Shown: positions 11,113 to 20,866, counted from the stretch's first letter. The stretch: DNA of 35,511 bases from an uncultured Ignatzschineria sp. (GCA_947632245.1 CANRON010000007.1:1-35511); one strand, 5' to 3'. Made by a program: numbers and translations. The notes: a model not told the origin generated them from the sequence alone.

Positions 11113-11130
11113 TCATAACGCGCGTTATGA
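11113..11130. promoter_or_regulatory. perfect 18-bp palindrome, candidate operator
   Basis: TCATAACGCGCGTTATGA; lies ~20 bp downstream of a TATAAT -10 element on the - strand (11150-11155). Confidence 0.4.
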
Positions 11131-11233
11131 TGATTTGAAGTATGCTCTGATTATACCGAAAATTCGATATTTATGATTGCTCTATCCACAATAAATTTGA
11201 ATCTAGTCTGTTCTAAAATAGATCTCCCGTTTA

Positions 11234-11247
11234 TTGATCTAAGTCAA
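11234..11247. promoter_or_regulatory. FNR/ANR-like binding site
   Basis: TTGAT-CTAA-GTCAA (consensus TTGATNNNNATCAA, 9/10), embedded in the longer perfect IR GTTTATTGA-N6-TCAATAAAC (11229-11252). Confidence 0.55.
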
Positions 11248-11371
11248 TAAACTGATCGCGATATGAAACTTCTATTTTGGCGAGGTTCATTGTCGAAAGC
11301 AGGTGGTGTTTTGCGGGAATGAATTGTCAATACTAGATGCGTCATAGATATCAATTCAGGAGGAGAGTGAA

Positions 11372-11422
11372 GTGCTCATGATGATTTTATATCTGCTTTT
11401 ATTAGAAAACAACTATTCATAA
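11372..11422 (+). CDS. candidate micro-ORF, 16-aa hydrophobic/leucine-rich peptide
   Basis: GTG start 8 nt after a consensus AGGAGG (11358-11363); encodes MLMMILYLLLLENNYS*; no independent support. Confidence 0.3.
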   Translation: MLMMILYLLLLENNYS

Positions 11423-11624
11423 TCAAGCTATTAATCATTGTATGAATTAGTTTTGAGCTATTCGTTACCGTATTTATCCGGTGATAGAGAAGATCTTTTT
11501 CTACGTGCTACGAGGGAAATAGAGAGTAGATGTAAGTAGGAGCTATATTGATTGATCGTGGATTTATTGCGTATTTTTTGGTGTCGATATGGGGCAATTT
11601 AATAAAAATAATTTGTGTAATTAT

Positions 11625-11656
11625 TTGACAATTATTGTCTGTATGGTTAGTAGTAA
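11625..11656 (+). promoter_or_regulatory. candidate promoter for DUF485-actP with an operator-like IR over the -35
   Basis: TTGACA at 11625-11630 with a weak -10 (TAGTAG/TAGTAA) downstream; perfect 13-bp IR GACAAT-T-ATTGTC at 11627-11639. Confidence 0.4.
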
Positions 11657-11886
11657 TGATGTACTAAATATTATAAGTTTCGATAAAAATGGAATTTTAT
11701 AAAAATAAATACAAAATATTTAAGTGCTGAAACCCTATCAAAAATAGGTTTTTATAAATTGTTTATTAAAAAATATACATTAATAAAATAAAAAATAATA
11801 ACTAAAAATATACTTGAAGCTTTATTGAAAAGTATAACCCAAAACCATCAGAGGATTAACAAACATCTCTAAGAGGAGGATTCCCT

Positions 11887-12258
11887 ATGTCTCAACACAT
11901 AGATCAGCAGACTTGTGCTTTAAAAACACAGGACTATATAGCCATTGATAAAATGGCGAATTTTAATACATTCGTACGCAAGAAAAACACCTTTATTTTT
12001 ATTATGACAGGTACTTTCTTAACCATTTATATCTTATTACCGATTCTCGCTTTTTTCCCAATTCTACAACAAAAAATGATTGGCAATATTACCGGCGTAT
12101 GGATCTACTCAGCCGGCTTATTTTTGATGACGATTATTGTCTGTACACTTTATGTGAGGAGAGCCGCTGTCTTTGATCGACAAGCGAAGGCTGTTATTGA
12201 TGAATATCGTCAAATGCAAGCAGATCAATCGAATCAGGCAGAGGGGGAAAAGTTATGA
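11887..12258 (+). CDS. DUF485-family membrane protein (YjcH-like)
   Basis: 123 aa, two TM helices, overlapping (ATGA) the downstream acetate-permease-type symporter; AGGAGG SD. Confidence 0.85.
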   Translation: MSQHIDQQTCALKTQDYIAIDKMANFNTFVRKKNTFIFIMTGTFLTIYILLPILAFFPILQQKMIGNITGVWIYSAGLFLMTIIVCTLYVRRAAVFDRQAKAVIDEYRQMQADQSNQAEGEKL

Positions 12259-13796
12259 ATTACGTATCAGTTAGTTTTTTCTTAGGGATTGTCGCACTCA
12301 CGCTGGTTGTGACTTATATTGCCGCAAAGCGGACAACATCTGCCGATGATTTCTATACTGCGGGCGGCGGATTAAGGGGGTGGCAGAATGGTTTTGCAAT
12401 TGCTGGAGATTATCTTTCAGCGGCAGCATTTTTAGGTGTCTCAGGGGCGATAGCCTTAACCGGTTTTGATGGGTTCTTCTTCTCTATCGGTTATGTTGTG
12501 GCGAATCTTGTTCTGTTATGTGTGATTGCAGAGCCCATGCGTAACTTAGGAAAGTATACCTTAGCGGATATGTTGATATCACGATTTAATGAGAAAAGAG
12601 TCCGAGGTGTTGCGGCTTCAGGAACGATCGTTATTGTTATTTTATACATGATTGCCCAATTAGTCGGGGCAGGCGCATTGATTAAGCTGCTTTTTGGGAT
12701 TGAGTATTGGATTGCGGTATTGATCGTGGGCGTGATGATGACGACGTATGTACTTTTTGGAGGAATGACGGCAACTTCTTGGGTACAGATTATTAAGGCG
12801 ATTTTACTGCTTTTCGGAACAGGGCTATTGGCAGGATTGGTCTTTGCAAAGTTTGGTTACTCTATAACCAATATGTTCGATACGATCGCTAAAGATCATG
12901 GTGAAAAGTTTTTAATCCCCGGCATTAAATATACAAGCTCCATTGATTCTATTTCTATGATGATGGCCTTGGTACTTGGAACATCAGGATTACCGCATAT
13001 TTTGATGCGCTTCTTTACGGTAAAAGATGCTAAAACTGCGAGATCTTCAATCTCATGGGCAACGTGGATTACGACTATTTTCTTCTCACTGACTATTTTT
13101 CTAGGATTTGGTGCACTACAATTTGTCGGGATTGAAAACATCATGGCAGAGAATAAAGCGGGCAATACAGCAGCGCCGCTGCTTGCACAATATTTAGGGG
13201 GCGAAGTATTAATGTCCTTTATTAGTGCGGTGGCTTTTGCAACAATTTTAGCGGTTGTTTCAGGGCTTGTATTAACAGGGGCTTCAGCGATCTCCCATGA
13301 TATTTATGCCCAAATTATTAAAAATGGGAAACTCACGCCAAGCCAAGAGGTTAATGCTGCGCGTTCTGGATCAATCTTTATTGCGGCACTTTCTATCTTT
13401 TTAGCATTATTTGCCCAGAACCTGAATGTATCTTTCTTAGTCTCTTTTGCGTTCTGTATTGGAGCATCTGCGAACTTGCCAGTTATCCTTTATACGATCT
13501 ATTGGCGCAATTTCACATCAACCGGTGCCGTTGCTGCAATTTCAACCGGTGTGATCTCCTGCTTAATTTTAGGGTTAATGGGACCGAATTTCTGGTCTGA
13601 AGTGCCGGGCGCGGCAATCTTTGTCGGTAAGCCTTGGGTGAATTTAGCTGTTCCGGCCATTATCACGATTCCGTTAGGTTTCTTGGCGGGGTATTTAGGC
13701 TCAATGATTAGTGCAAAAAGGCTCAATACGGCTGCAGCGCAAGAGATCTATAAAGAGATTCGCGTAAGAGCAAACACAGGGGTATCAGTCGTTTAA
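12255..13796 (+). CDS. actP: sodium:solute symporter family, cation/acetate symporter ActP-like
   Basis: TTSADDFYTAGGGLRGWQNGFAIAGDYLSAAAFLGVSGAIALTGFDG, LGTSGLPHILMRFFTVKD; DUF485 partner upstream. Confidence 0.9.
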   Translation: MNYVSVSFFLGIVALTLVVTYIAAKRTTSADDFYTAGGGLRGWQNGFAIAGDYLSAAAFLGVSGAIALTGFDGFFFSIGYVVANLVLLCVIAEPMRNLGKYTLADMLISRFNEKRVRGVAASGTIVIVILYMIAQLVGAGALIKLLFGIEYWIAVLIVGVMMTTYVLFGGMTATSWVQIIKAILLLFGTGLLAGLVFAKFGYSITNMFDTIAKDHGEKFLIPGIKYTSSIDSISMMMALVLGTSGLPHILMRFFTVKDAKTARSSISWATWITTIFFSLTIFLGFGALQFVGIENIMAENKAGNTAAPLLAQYLGGEVLMSFISAVAFATILAVVSGLVLTGASAISHDIYAQIIKNGKLTPSQEVNAARSGSIFIAALSIFLALFAQNLNVSFLVSFAFCIGASANLPVILYTIYWRNFTSTGAVAAISTGVISCLILGLMGPNFWSEVPGAAIFVGKPWVNLAVPAIITIPLGFLAGYLGSMISAKRLNTAAAQEIYKEIRVRANTGVSVV

Positions 13797-13832
13797 GTAT
13801 CAACATTAGGTAAAGCCATCAAACGGTGTTAA

Positions 13833-13866
13833 AAAAGGTGTTAGAAATATCTAACACCTTTTATTA
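13833..13866 (+). terminator. Rho-independent terminator after actP
   Basis: AAAAGGTGTTAG-AAATAT-CTAACACCTTTT then ATTA. Confidence 0.85.
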
Positions 13867-13947
13867 CGCGCATCATTCCTATATTTAACCTCTATCTCGG
13901 GGGGTGTGATTGAGAATTGTTGATGCTGGAAACAGCTAGGTATCCGC

Positions 13948-14430
13948 TTAATTATCAACTTCATCATAAGGGTTATCAATACCGAGGGAATCTAGAATCT
14001 TGATTTCAAGCGCTTCCATCTCTTCGGCTTCTTCATCTTCAATATGATCAAAGCCGAGTAGATGTAAGGTGCCATGAATCGTCATGTGTGCAAGATGATC
14101 TTGGATGGATTTTTTTTGTTCTACGGCTTCCGCTTCAATGACCGGCATTGCGATAATGATATCCCCTAAAATGGGTTCCTCATCGATTAAAAAGTCTGGT
14201 ACATCAAAGGGGAAAGAGAGCACATTCGTCGGTTGATCTTTACCGCGAAAATCACGATTAAGCATTTGCACTTCTTCATTGGTTGTGAAGCGAACCGTCA
14301 TCTCAGCAGGCTTTAAGTATCCCGCCATCTCTAGTGTACGATTCACCCAAATTTCAAGGATCTCATTATTGGGCACATTCGTTTCAACTTCTCGCTGGCA
14401 GTCGAGGGCAAGTAGTTCTTTATCTCTCAT
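13948..14430 (-). CDS. ybeY: endoribonuclease YbeY
   Basis: HGTLHLLGFDH zinc motif; NVLSFPF; adjacent phoH. Confidence 0.95.
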   Translation of the reverse strand: MRDKELLALDCQREVETNVPNNEILEIWVNRTLEMAGYLKPAEMTVRFTTNEEVQMLNRDFRGKDQPTNVLSFPFDVPDFLIDEEPILGDIIIAMPVIEAEAVEQKKSIQDHLAHMTIHGTLHLLGFDHIEDEEAEEMEALEIKILDSLGIDNPYDEVDN

Positions 14431-14547
14431 GATCTGGTTTTATCTCTATAGGTGAGTGAAGCGAAAGCCTCGTTTTATATCTGACTAGGTGAACGATAAG
14501 GCTTACAGACGGAAATTAGTTTTAAAAGGGAATATCGCTTTAAAAGT

Positions 14548-14600
14548 AAAAGCCCATAATATTGCTGAACTGAATGTGGCTCAAAATATTATAGGCTTTT
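14548..14600 (-). terminator. terminator-like hairpin between phoH and ybeY
   Basis: AAAAGCCcATAATATT ... AATATTATaGGCTTTT; T tract on the - strand. Confidence 0.6.
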
Positions 14601-14644
14601 GTTGCGGTGAGTAAATGCTTTTTATAGGCCTATGTGCATCGAGG

Positions 14645-15697
14645 TTACGCCGTTTCAGCTACCGATTGAGTAATGGCTTCTGAGGCGGCATTGCTCATCT
14701 CTTGACGTTTTATTTCTCTTTCGCGCTCACGTTTCTCTTGAAAGCGGCGCTCGATCTCATCGGCCTTGTCATATGCATCGATAATTTTTGCCACCATTGG
14801 GTGTCTGACAACATCAATAGATGAGAAGTGGCTAATAGAGATACCTTCGACATTCTCTAATATCTCAAGCGCATGCTTAAGTCCTGATTTCACATTGCGG
14901 GGCAAATCAACTTGCGAAGCATCGCCGGTAATGACAGCGGTTGAGCCAAAACCAATACGGGTTAAGAACATCTTCATCTGCTCGATCGTGGTATTTTGTG
15001 CTTCATCGAGGATGATGTAGGCATCACTTAATGTCCGGCCTCGCATAAATGCGAGCGGTGCAATCTCAATTGTATGGCGTTCGATCAGCTTATTCACTGT
15101 TTCAAAACCAAGCATTTCATAGAGCGCATCATAAAGAGGGCGAAGATAGGGATCAATTTTCTCTGTTAAATCCCCCGGCAAAAATCCGAGTTTTTCACCC
15201 GCTTCAACAGCCGGGCGAACAAGTATGATACGGCGCGCTTCATCTTTTTGGAGTGCTTCTACCGCAGATGCGACCGCAAGATATGTTTTCCCGGTACCAG
15301 CAGGACCAATCCCGAAGTTGATATCATGTTTCCCCATATTATAGAGGTATTCTTTTTGGGCAGGCGTTCTGCCGCGAATAAGTCCGGCTTTCGTTTTGAT
15401 CACACGATCATGGGCTTCTTGCTTAATCGCCGTAAATTCAGGTGCAAATTCTTGAATAACAAGATGGACATCGTTGGGTTCGAGTAATTTTTCAGGGGTT
15501 TGACGATATAGTGTTTCTAAGATATCTTTCGCACTTTGAATATCATCATCATTACCGCTAATTTGGAAATTAGCGCCGCGATTGCCAATTTCAACCATAA
15601 CACGTTTCTCGATTAAACGAAGATGTTCATCAAGATTGCCGCAAAGATTTGAAAGGCGCTCATTATCGCCATCGAAGGCGAGTGTGATTTTACTCAT
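14645..15697 (-). CDS. PhoH-like ATPase
   Basis: GIGPAGTGKTYLAVASAVEAL, ILVRPAVEAGEKLGFLPGDLTEKIDPYLRPLYDAL, DEAQNTT. Confidence 0.95.
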   Translation of the reverse strand: MSKITLAFDGDNERLSNLCGNLDEHLRLIEKRVMVEIGNRGANFQISGNDDDIQSAKDILETLYRQTPEKLLEPNDVHLVIQEFAPEFTAIKQEAHDRVIKTKAGLIRGRTPAQKEYLYNMGKHDINFGIGPAGTGKTYLAVASAVEALQKDEARRIILVRPAVEAGEKLGFLPGDLTEKIDPYLRPLYDALYEMLGFETVNKLIERHTIEIAPLAFMRGRTLSDAYIILDEAQNTTIEQMKMFLTRIGFGSTAVITGDASQVDLPRNVKSGLKHALEILENVEGISISHFSSIDVVRHPMVAKIIDAYDKADEIERRFQEKREREREIKRQEMSNAASEAITQSVAETA

Positions 15698-15856
15698 TCG
15701 GTTTTTAATTATCCTTACTTTATAAAGTTTAAAATATCTTATAACTCTACATTATGAGGCAAGTCTACTCAAGCAAGTAGTGTTATAATACCCATAATTT
15801 TGGGGCGGATTTTGATAATACAAGCCTGGTGCTAAAATATTACAAAGAGGTGTCGA

Positions 15857-18196
15857 GTGAGACTTGAGAATAATCAGTTAATTCAAGGGCTCGTTGAGCT
15901 AAAGTGGATGACGAAAGAAGCGGTACCGCTCCTATCAACACGCATGTATGAAGATGAAACTTCGGTAGTCGGAAAGTTAAGAGCACACGGGTTGACTGCT
16001 GAGGCTGTTTTTGAAGCGGCGATCTTTGCCAATGATAAGTTAGCGGTTAAAATGCCCGTGGTGGATTTAAAAATGATTCCGCCGATGACAGACTTTGATG
16101 CGAGCACATTTGTAACCGTGCAAGAGATGCATGCGGATTTTATTGTCCCGATTATGATGTTAGGAGCGCGTTTAGTGGTCGCAACTGCTGATCCTTTTAA
16201 TGAGAAATGCTTCGATAAATTGGCACTGATATCGCCGCTTAAAATTGACTATTGGCTTGCAGATAGTGAAGAGATTACGCAGAAAATTGATCTCCTGAAT
16301 CAAAAGCCCGTGGCAGAGCGCTTTAAAGCCAAGCAAATTGATACAAATACCATTGAGAAAGCGGCAACAAACGCGGTCAAAAAATCAACGGTATTGTCCG
16401 CTGATACGACCATTGATCCCGAAGATTCAATAGCTGATAAATCTCTGGAAACTCTTGATACTACAGATTATACCTCTGGCCGAAAAGAGCCCACACTTTC
16501 CTATATGAATCACCTTTCGCAATCGCCGCAATCAGCAATTCGTACACAAACAGCAGAGGTTATTACGCCAGAGCCTATAAATGCAGGAACACCGATTATT
16601 GCAGCGCCGAGTATTGAAAAAGAGGGGGAGGCGATAATTGAAGCGGCAGAAAAAGCAGTGTCAATGCCAGCGGTAAACGATGCAATCAATGAAGACACTC
16701 TTTTAGAGGCGGATGCACGCTTTGTGGATCTACAAGATTCATCATTAGATACCGATGAATTTGAAACCCGCGTAGAAAAAGATAAGGATGCACAAGAATT
16801 TTATGACCCAGAAGAAAATACGATCATTGTAGATACGTATGATGACGCGATCTCAGATGTGTCAGAAGAGCTAGATACTGATAAAGAGACCTTCCCTGCA
16901 AATGATATCATGCCGGAACCTTCTGCCTCTCCTGTTACCGAAGCTATATTAGAGGCGTCAGAAAAACAAATGTTTGCCGAAATGGGGCAAGAAGTGCTTG
17001 ACGATGTTGCCGGTGAGCAAGCGCAGGACTTCTCTGAAGATATTTCCGGTAGTATTATTGAGTATATTAACTTTATTCTGTTAGATGCAATTACGCAAAA
17101 AGCCTCTGATATTCACTTTGAACCTTATGAATCGAGCTATCGTATTCGCTTTAGAATTGATGGCATTTTGCATAAGGTCTATGTCTTGCCGGAAGAATAT
17201 CGCACTACAATTGCTTCCCGTTTAAAAGTTATGGCAGAACTTGATATCGCCGAAAAACGTCTGCCGCAAGATGGACATATTACAATCTGTATTGAAGAGG
17301 CAAAGATCGATGCTCGGATTTCTGTGATTCCGACACTTTGGGGTGAAAAGATTGTTATCCGCTTGCTTGATAAGACGGAGATGAATCTGTCACTTGCTAA
17401 GCTTGGGTTAACGCCGATACAAAAAGGCATTATTCAAACAGCCATCGAAAAATCACAAGGGCTTATTTTAGTCACAGGTCCGACAGGATCAGGGAAAACA
17501 GTTTCACTCTATGCGTGTTTGAATCACTTAAATGAGCCTATACGCAATATAGCCACCGTCGAAGATCCGATTGAAATTAATCTCGAGGGCGTTAATCAAC
17601 TCCAGATTCATCCTAAAATTGGACTCGATTTTGCAGAAGCACTCCGTTCTTTTTTAAGACAAGATCCCGATGTCTTGATGGTCGGGGAAATTCGGGATTT
17701 TGAAACAGCAGATATTACGATGAAGGCGGCACAAACAGGGCATCTTGTTCTCTCTACGCTTCATACGAATAATGCGGTAGATTCACTTGTTCGTCTTAAG
17801 AATATGGGAGTTGAGCGCTATAATATTGCTTCGACGGTTAAGCTGATTGTCGCGCAGCGTTTATTGCGTGAATTGTGCCATTGTAAGGAAGAAGATATTG
17901 TCGATTCCGATTATTTAGAAACGCTCGGATTTACACCGATGCAAGCGGCGAGTCGCTTTTATCGTGCAAGCGGCTGCTCTGAATGTCACGATGGTTATCG
18001 TGGACGTTTTGCGATCTTTGAAGTCATGCCGATCTCTAAACGTATGGAATCATTGATACTAGAGGGCGCTTCTGCCGGCGATATTCGCGCGCAAGCAGAG
18101 AGAGAAGGGATTAAATCACTCCGGCAGTCAGGGATTGATGCGGTGATAGAAGGGAAAACTTCGCTAGAGGAAGTGCTTCGCGTTACGGTGGATTAA
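15857..18196 (+). CDS. pilB: type IV pilus assembly ATPase PilB (GspE family) with long acidic linker
   Basis: GSIIEYINFILLDAITQKASDIHFEP, Walker A GPTGSGKTVSLYACL, RSFLRQDPDVLMVGEIRDFETADI, paired Cys motifs (CHC, CSEC); GTG start. Confidence 0.9.
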   Translation: MRLENNQLIQGLVELKWMTKEAVPLLSTRMYEDETSVVGKLRAHGLTAEAVFEAAIFANDKLAVKMPVVDLKMIPPMTDFDASTFVTVQEMHADFIVPIMMLGARLVVATADPFNEKCFDKLALISPLKIDYWLADSEEITQKIDLLNQKPVAERFKAKQIDTNTIEKAATNAVKKSTVLSADTTIDPEDSIADKSLETLDTTDYTSGRKEPTLSYMNHLSQSPQSAIRTQTAEVITPEPINAGTPIIAAPSIEKEGEAIIEAAEKAVSMPAVNDAINEDTLLEADARFVDLQDSSLDTDEFETRVEKDKDAQEFYDPEENTIIVDTYDDAISDVSEELDTDKETFPANDIMPEPSASPVTEAILEASEKQMFAEMGQEVLDDVAGEQAQDFSEDISGSIIEYINFILLDAITQKASDIHFEPYESSYRIRFRIDGILHKVYVLPEEYRTTIASRLKVMAELDIAEKRLPQDGHITICIEEAKIDARISVIPTLWGEKIVIRLLDKTEMNLSLAKLGLTPIQKGIIQTAIEKSQGLILVTGPTGSGKTVSLYACLNHLNEPIRNIATVEDPIEINLEGVNQLQIHPKIGLDFAEALRSFLRQDPDVLMVGEIRDFETADITMKAAQTGHLVLSTLHTNNAVDSLVRLKNMGVERYNIASTVKLIVAQRLLRELCHCKEEDIVDSDYLETLGFTPMQAASRFYRASGCSECHDGYRGRFAIFEVMPISKRMESLILEGASAGDIRAQAEREGIKSLRQSGIDAVIEGKTSLEEVLRVTVD

Positions 18197-18298
18197 TGTC
18201 GTGATTAAGATCAGTAACTAAGAGAGTGATACGATAAAAATCCAAAATAAGCCAAGGATTGATGGACTGGAAAACAGTTTTATATGTAAATTCAAGAG

Positions 18299-18322
18299 AT
18301 ATCTGCAAGTATATCTGCAAGT
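18299..18322 (+). repeat. 12-bp perfect tandem duplication upstream of rsuA
   Basis: ATATCTGCAAGT ATATCTGCAAGT. Confidence 0.9.
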
Positions 18323-18362
18323 AATTTCCTTGAATCTGGACAATGAAAATATTAAGGGTTGA

Positions 18363-19085
18363 ATGAAAGAGACGTACCGTTTAGATCAGTTTTTACAATT
18401 AGCGCTTGGCATATCTCGGAAAGAGGCCGGAAAGGCGATTCGTGGACGCTGGGTTGAAGTCAATGATGAAGTCGTATTGCAGCGTGATTTTAAAGTAACG
18501 CTCACAGATAAAGTGGTTGTGGATGATGAAGTCGTGACTTATTGCAATAAGCCGCGTTATTTTATGCTCCATAAACCAGCCGGCTATGTATCAAGTCATC
18601 GCCATGATGGTTATATTTCGCTATTTAAATTAATTGATGAAAATGAAAATGCCGAAACACTCCATATTGCAGGTCGTTTAGATGCAGATACGACAGGAAT
18701 GGTGATTATTACTGATGATGGCGCATGGTCACACCGTATTATGCGTCCTGGTAGAGGCAATGATGAAGAGAGTGATGTCGCAAAAGTATATGAGATTACG
18801 CTTGCGAGAGAAATTACGCCAGAAATGGTTTCTCAGCTTGAAACAGGGGTTCAATTACGGGGTGAAGAGGCTCTTACGAAGCCGGCAAAGGTCGATGTGC
18901 TTGGGCCGAAAGAGATTCGATTGATGATTACAGAGGGGCGTTATCATCAGGTAAAACGGATGCTCGCAGCCGTTGGTAATCATGTGGAAGATCTCCATAG
19001 AGCACAAATAGGGCATCTCACATTAGATGGATTAAAAGAGGGCGAATATCGCGCCTTAACAGAAGAAGAGATTAAAGGATTTTAA
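18363..19085 (+). CDS. rsuA: 16S rRNA pseudouridine synthase (RsuA/RluB/E/F family)
   Basis: N-terminal S4-like domain, AGRLDADTTGMVIITDDG catalytic motif, EGRYHQVKRMLAAVGNHV. Confidence 0.88.
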   Translation: MKETYRLDQFLQLALGISRKEAGKAIRGRWVEVNDEVVLQRDFKVTLTDKVVVDDEVVTYCNKPRYFMLHKPAGYVSSHRHDGYISLFKLIDENENAETLHIAGRLDADTTGMVIITDDGAWSHRIMRPGRGNDEESDVAKVYEITLAREITPEMVSQLETGVQLRGEEALTKPAKVDVLGPKEIRLMITEGRYHQVKRMLAAVGNHVEDLHRAQIGHLTLDGLKEGEYRALTEEEIKGF

Positions 19086-19086
19086 G

Positions 19087-20127
19087 ATGGCAGAAGCAAG
19101 TAATGCACTATTTAGAGATAACGACCTCATTAGTAATGGCTCAGGGCTTCTCATCGCAGATGAAAGTTTTGATCTCTCAGGCATAAGTGCAAAAGAGAAT
19201 ATTCGTTATATTACTAATCGCAAAGATATCGCTAATAACCTCAAAGCAATTGGTTTTGAGGGAAATTTAAGTGATTTTATTTTGGAAGAGACAGCAGATA
19301 ACTCGCTGGATTTTATTCTGTTTCGATTGAATAAATCAAAAGTCCTCACGAATTATCTGCTTGAACAAGCGGCGCGAATACTTAAAGATGGCGGCAGCTT
19401 AGTATTAACGGGGAATAATCAAGAAGGCATTAAAAGCGTCATGAAACACGCTGAAAAGATGGGAGAACTTGCGGAGCTTGAGCTTCTGGGGAAAGGTCTT
19501 CGTTATGCGCGTATCGTTAAAAAAGAGGGTTGTGAGATTGATCTTGGCGGCGATGAATATCGCGAGCTTGTGATTATTGAAGATTATGTTCAAGAGATCG
19601 AATTTGTCAGTAAGCCGGGGATCTATGGTTACAAGAAGCTAGATGAGGGGAGTCGATTCTTAGCGGAAACACTCAATGCTGATCCTTTTGCATTAGAGGG
19701 AAAGGTACTTGATTTGGGTTGTGGCTTTGGCTATTTAGCGGCAAGCATTGGGCATAATCCGAAGATTGAGACCTTGATTGCAACGGATGCGAACGTAGCC
19801 GCTGTTGTATTGTGTGACCATAACTTAAAAACGCTGGGTATTGAAGCGACTGTCACGCTTGATGATTGCGGCGCGGAGCTAGAAACCCGCTCATTTGATC
19901 GGATTATCTGTAATCCACCATTTCATCAAGGGTTTGGTACTTCAAAAGACTTAACCATTAAGTTTATCGAAAATACCAAGCGTCTTTTAAGACGTAAAGG
20001 TGTTGCTTACTTTGTGGTGAATAAGTTCTTGGCGGTGGAAGAAGTGTGTCACGAACACTATGTGAAATGTACAGAGTTAACTTCAAATAATCACTTTAAG
20101 GTTTTAATGCTTGAGCGCGTGAAGTAG
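19087..20127 (+). CDS. rsmC: 16S rRNA (guanine-N2) methyltransferase RsmC-like
   Basis: Two-domain MTS methyltransferase; VLDLGCGFGYLA and NPPFHQG motifs. Confidence 0.88.
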   Translation: MAEASNALFRDNDLISNGSGLLIADESFDLSGISAKENIRYITNRKDIANNLKAIGFEGNLSDFILEETADNSLDFILFRLNKSKVLTNYLLEQAARILKDGGSLVLTGNNQEGIKSVMKHAEKMGELAELELLGKGLRYARIVKKEGCEIDLGGDEYRELVIIEDYVQEIEFVSKPGIYGYKKLDEGSRFLAETLNADPFALEGKVLDLGCGFGYLAASIGHNPKIETLIATDANVAAVVLCDHNLKTLGIEATVTLDDCGAELETRSFDRIICNPPFHQGFGTSKDLTIKFIENTKRLLRRKGVAYFVVNKFLAVEEVCHEHYVKCTELTSNNHFKVLMLERVK

Positions 20128-20166
20128 CACTTTCACTATATTTGATAGATATTACCGTATTTCTTA

Positions 20167-20193
20167 AACTCCTCGTTTCACGGGGAGTTTTTT
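20167..20193 (+). terminator. Rho-independent terminator after rsmC
   Basis: AACTCCTCG-TTTCA-CGGGGAGTT followed by TTTTT. Confidence 0.85.
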
Positions 20194-20287
20194 ATGGAGT
20201 CATATTGATAAACCATTGCATAAATCGATGAATAATATTATGTTGAGGAAGCGAAACTATTTTCGCAATTTATCGAAGGAGCAATAT

Positions 20288-20866
20288 ATGAGTAAAAAGA
20301 TTCTATTGTTAGCAGGCGATTATGTTGAAGATTATGAAATCATGGTACCTTTTCAAGCCCTGAAAATGTTAGGATTTGAAGTGCATGCGGTATGTCCTGA
20401 TAAAAAGGCCGGAGATACAGTACCGACAGCGATTCATGACTTTGAAGGTGCACAAACATACAGTGAAAAGCCGGGGCATAATTTCGCATTGACCTATGAC
20501 TTCGATAAGGTGAATACGGATGATTATGTCGGTTTAGTGATTCCTGGGGGAAGAGCGCCTGAATATTTGCGATTAAATCCCCGAATTATAGAGATTGTTC
20601 AAGCTTTTGATAAGGCAGAGAAACCAATAGCGGCCGTTTGTCACGGGCCACAAATATTAGCCGCTGCGGGTGTGCTTGAAGGGCATACGATTAGTGCTTA
20701 TCCTGCCTGTAGCCCTGAAGTGGTATTAGCGGGTGGCAAGTATGCAGATATCGCAGTGGATGGCGTACAAGTATGTGGTCATTTCATTACAGCACCAGCA
20801 TGGCCGGCACATCCTGCATGGCTTGCGGCTTTTGTTGATAAGTTAGGTGTGAAAATAACGCTTTAA
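20288..20866 (+). CDS. DJ-1/PfpI family protein
   Basis: [19 protein letters not shown] nucleophile-elbow motif, [17 protein letters not shown] start at 20288 with AAGGAG SD preferred to 20216. Confidence 0.93.
   Translation: MSKKILLLAGDYVEDYEIMVPFQALKMLGFEVHAVCPDKKAGDTVPTAIHDFEGAQTYSEKPGHNFALTYDFDKVNTDDYVGLVIPGGRAPEYLRLNPRIIEIVQAFDKAEKPIAAVCHGPQILAAAGVLEGHTISAYPACSPEVVLAGGKYADIAVDGVQVCGHFITAPAWPAHPAWLAAFVDKLGVKITL

Noticed and set aside
15765-15789. CTACT-CAAGCA-AGTAG IR next to TATAAT in the phoH/pilB divergent promoter
   Set aside because: Arms of only 5 bp; could easily be chance. The TATAAT is a plausible pilB promoter element but not unusual.
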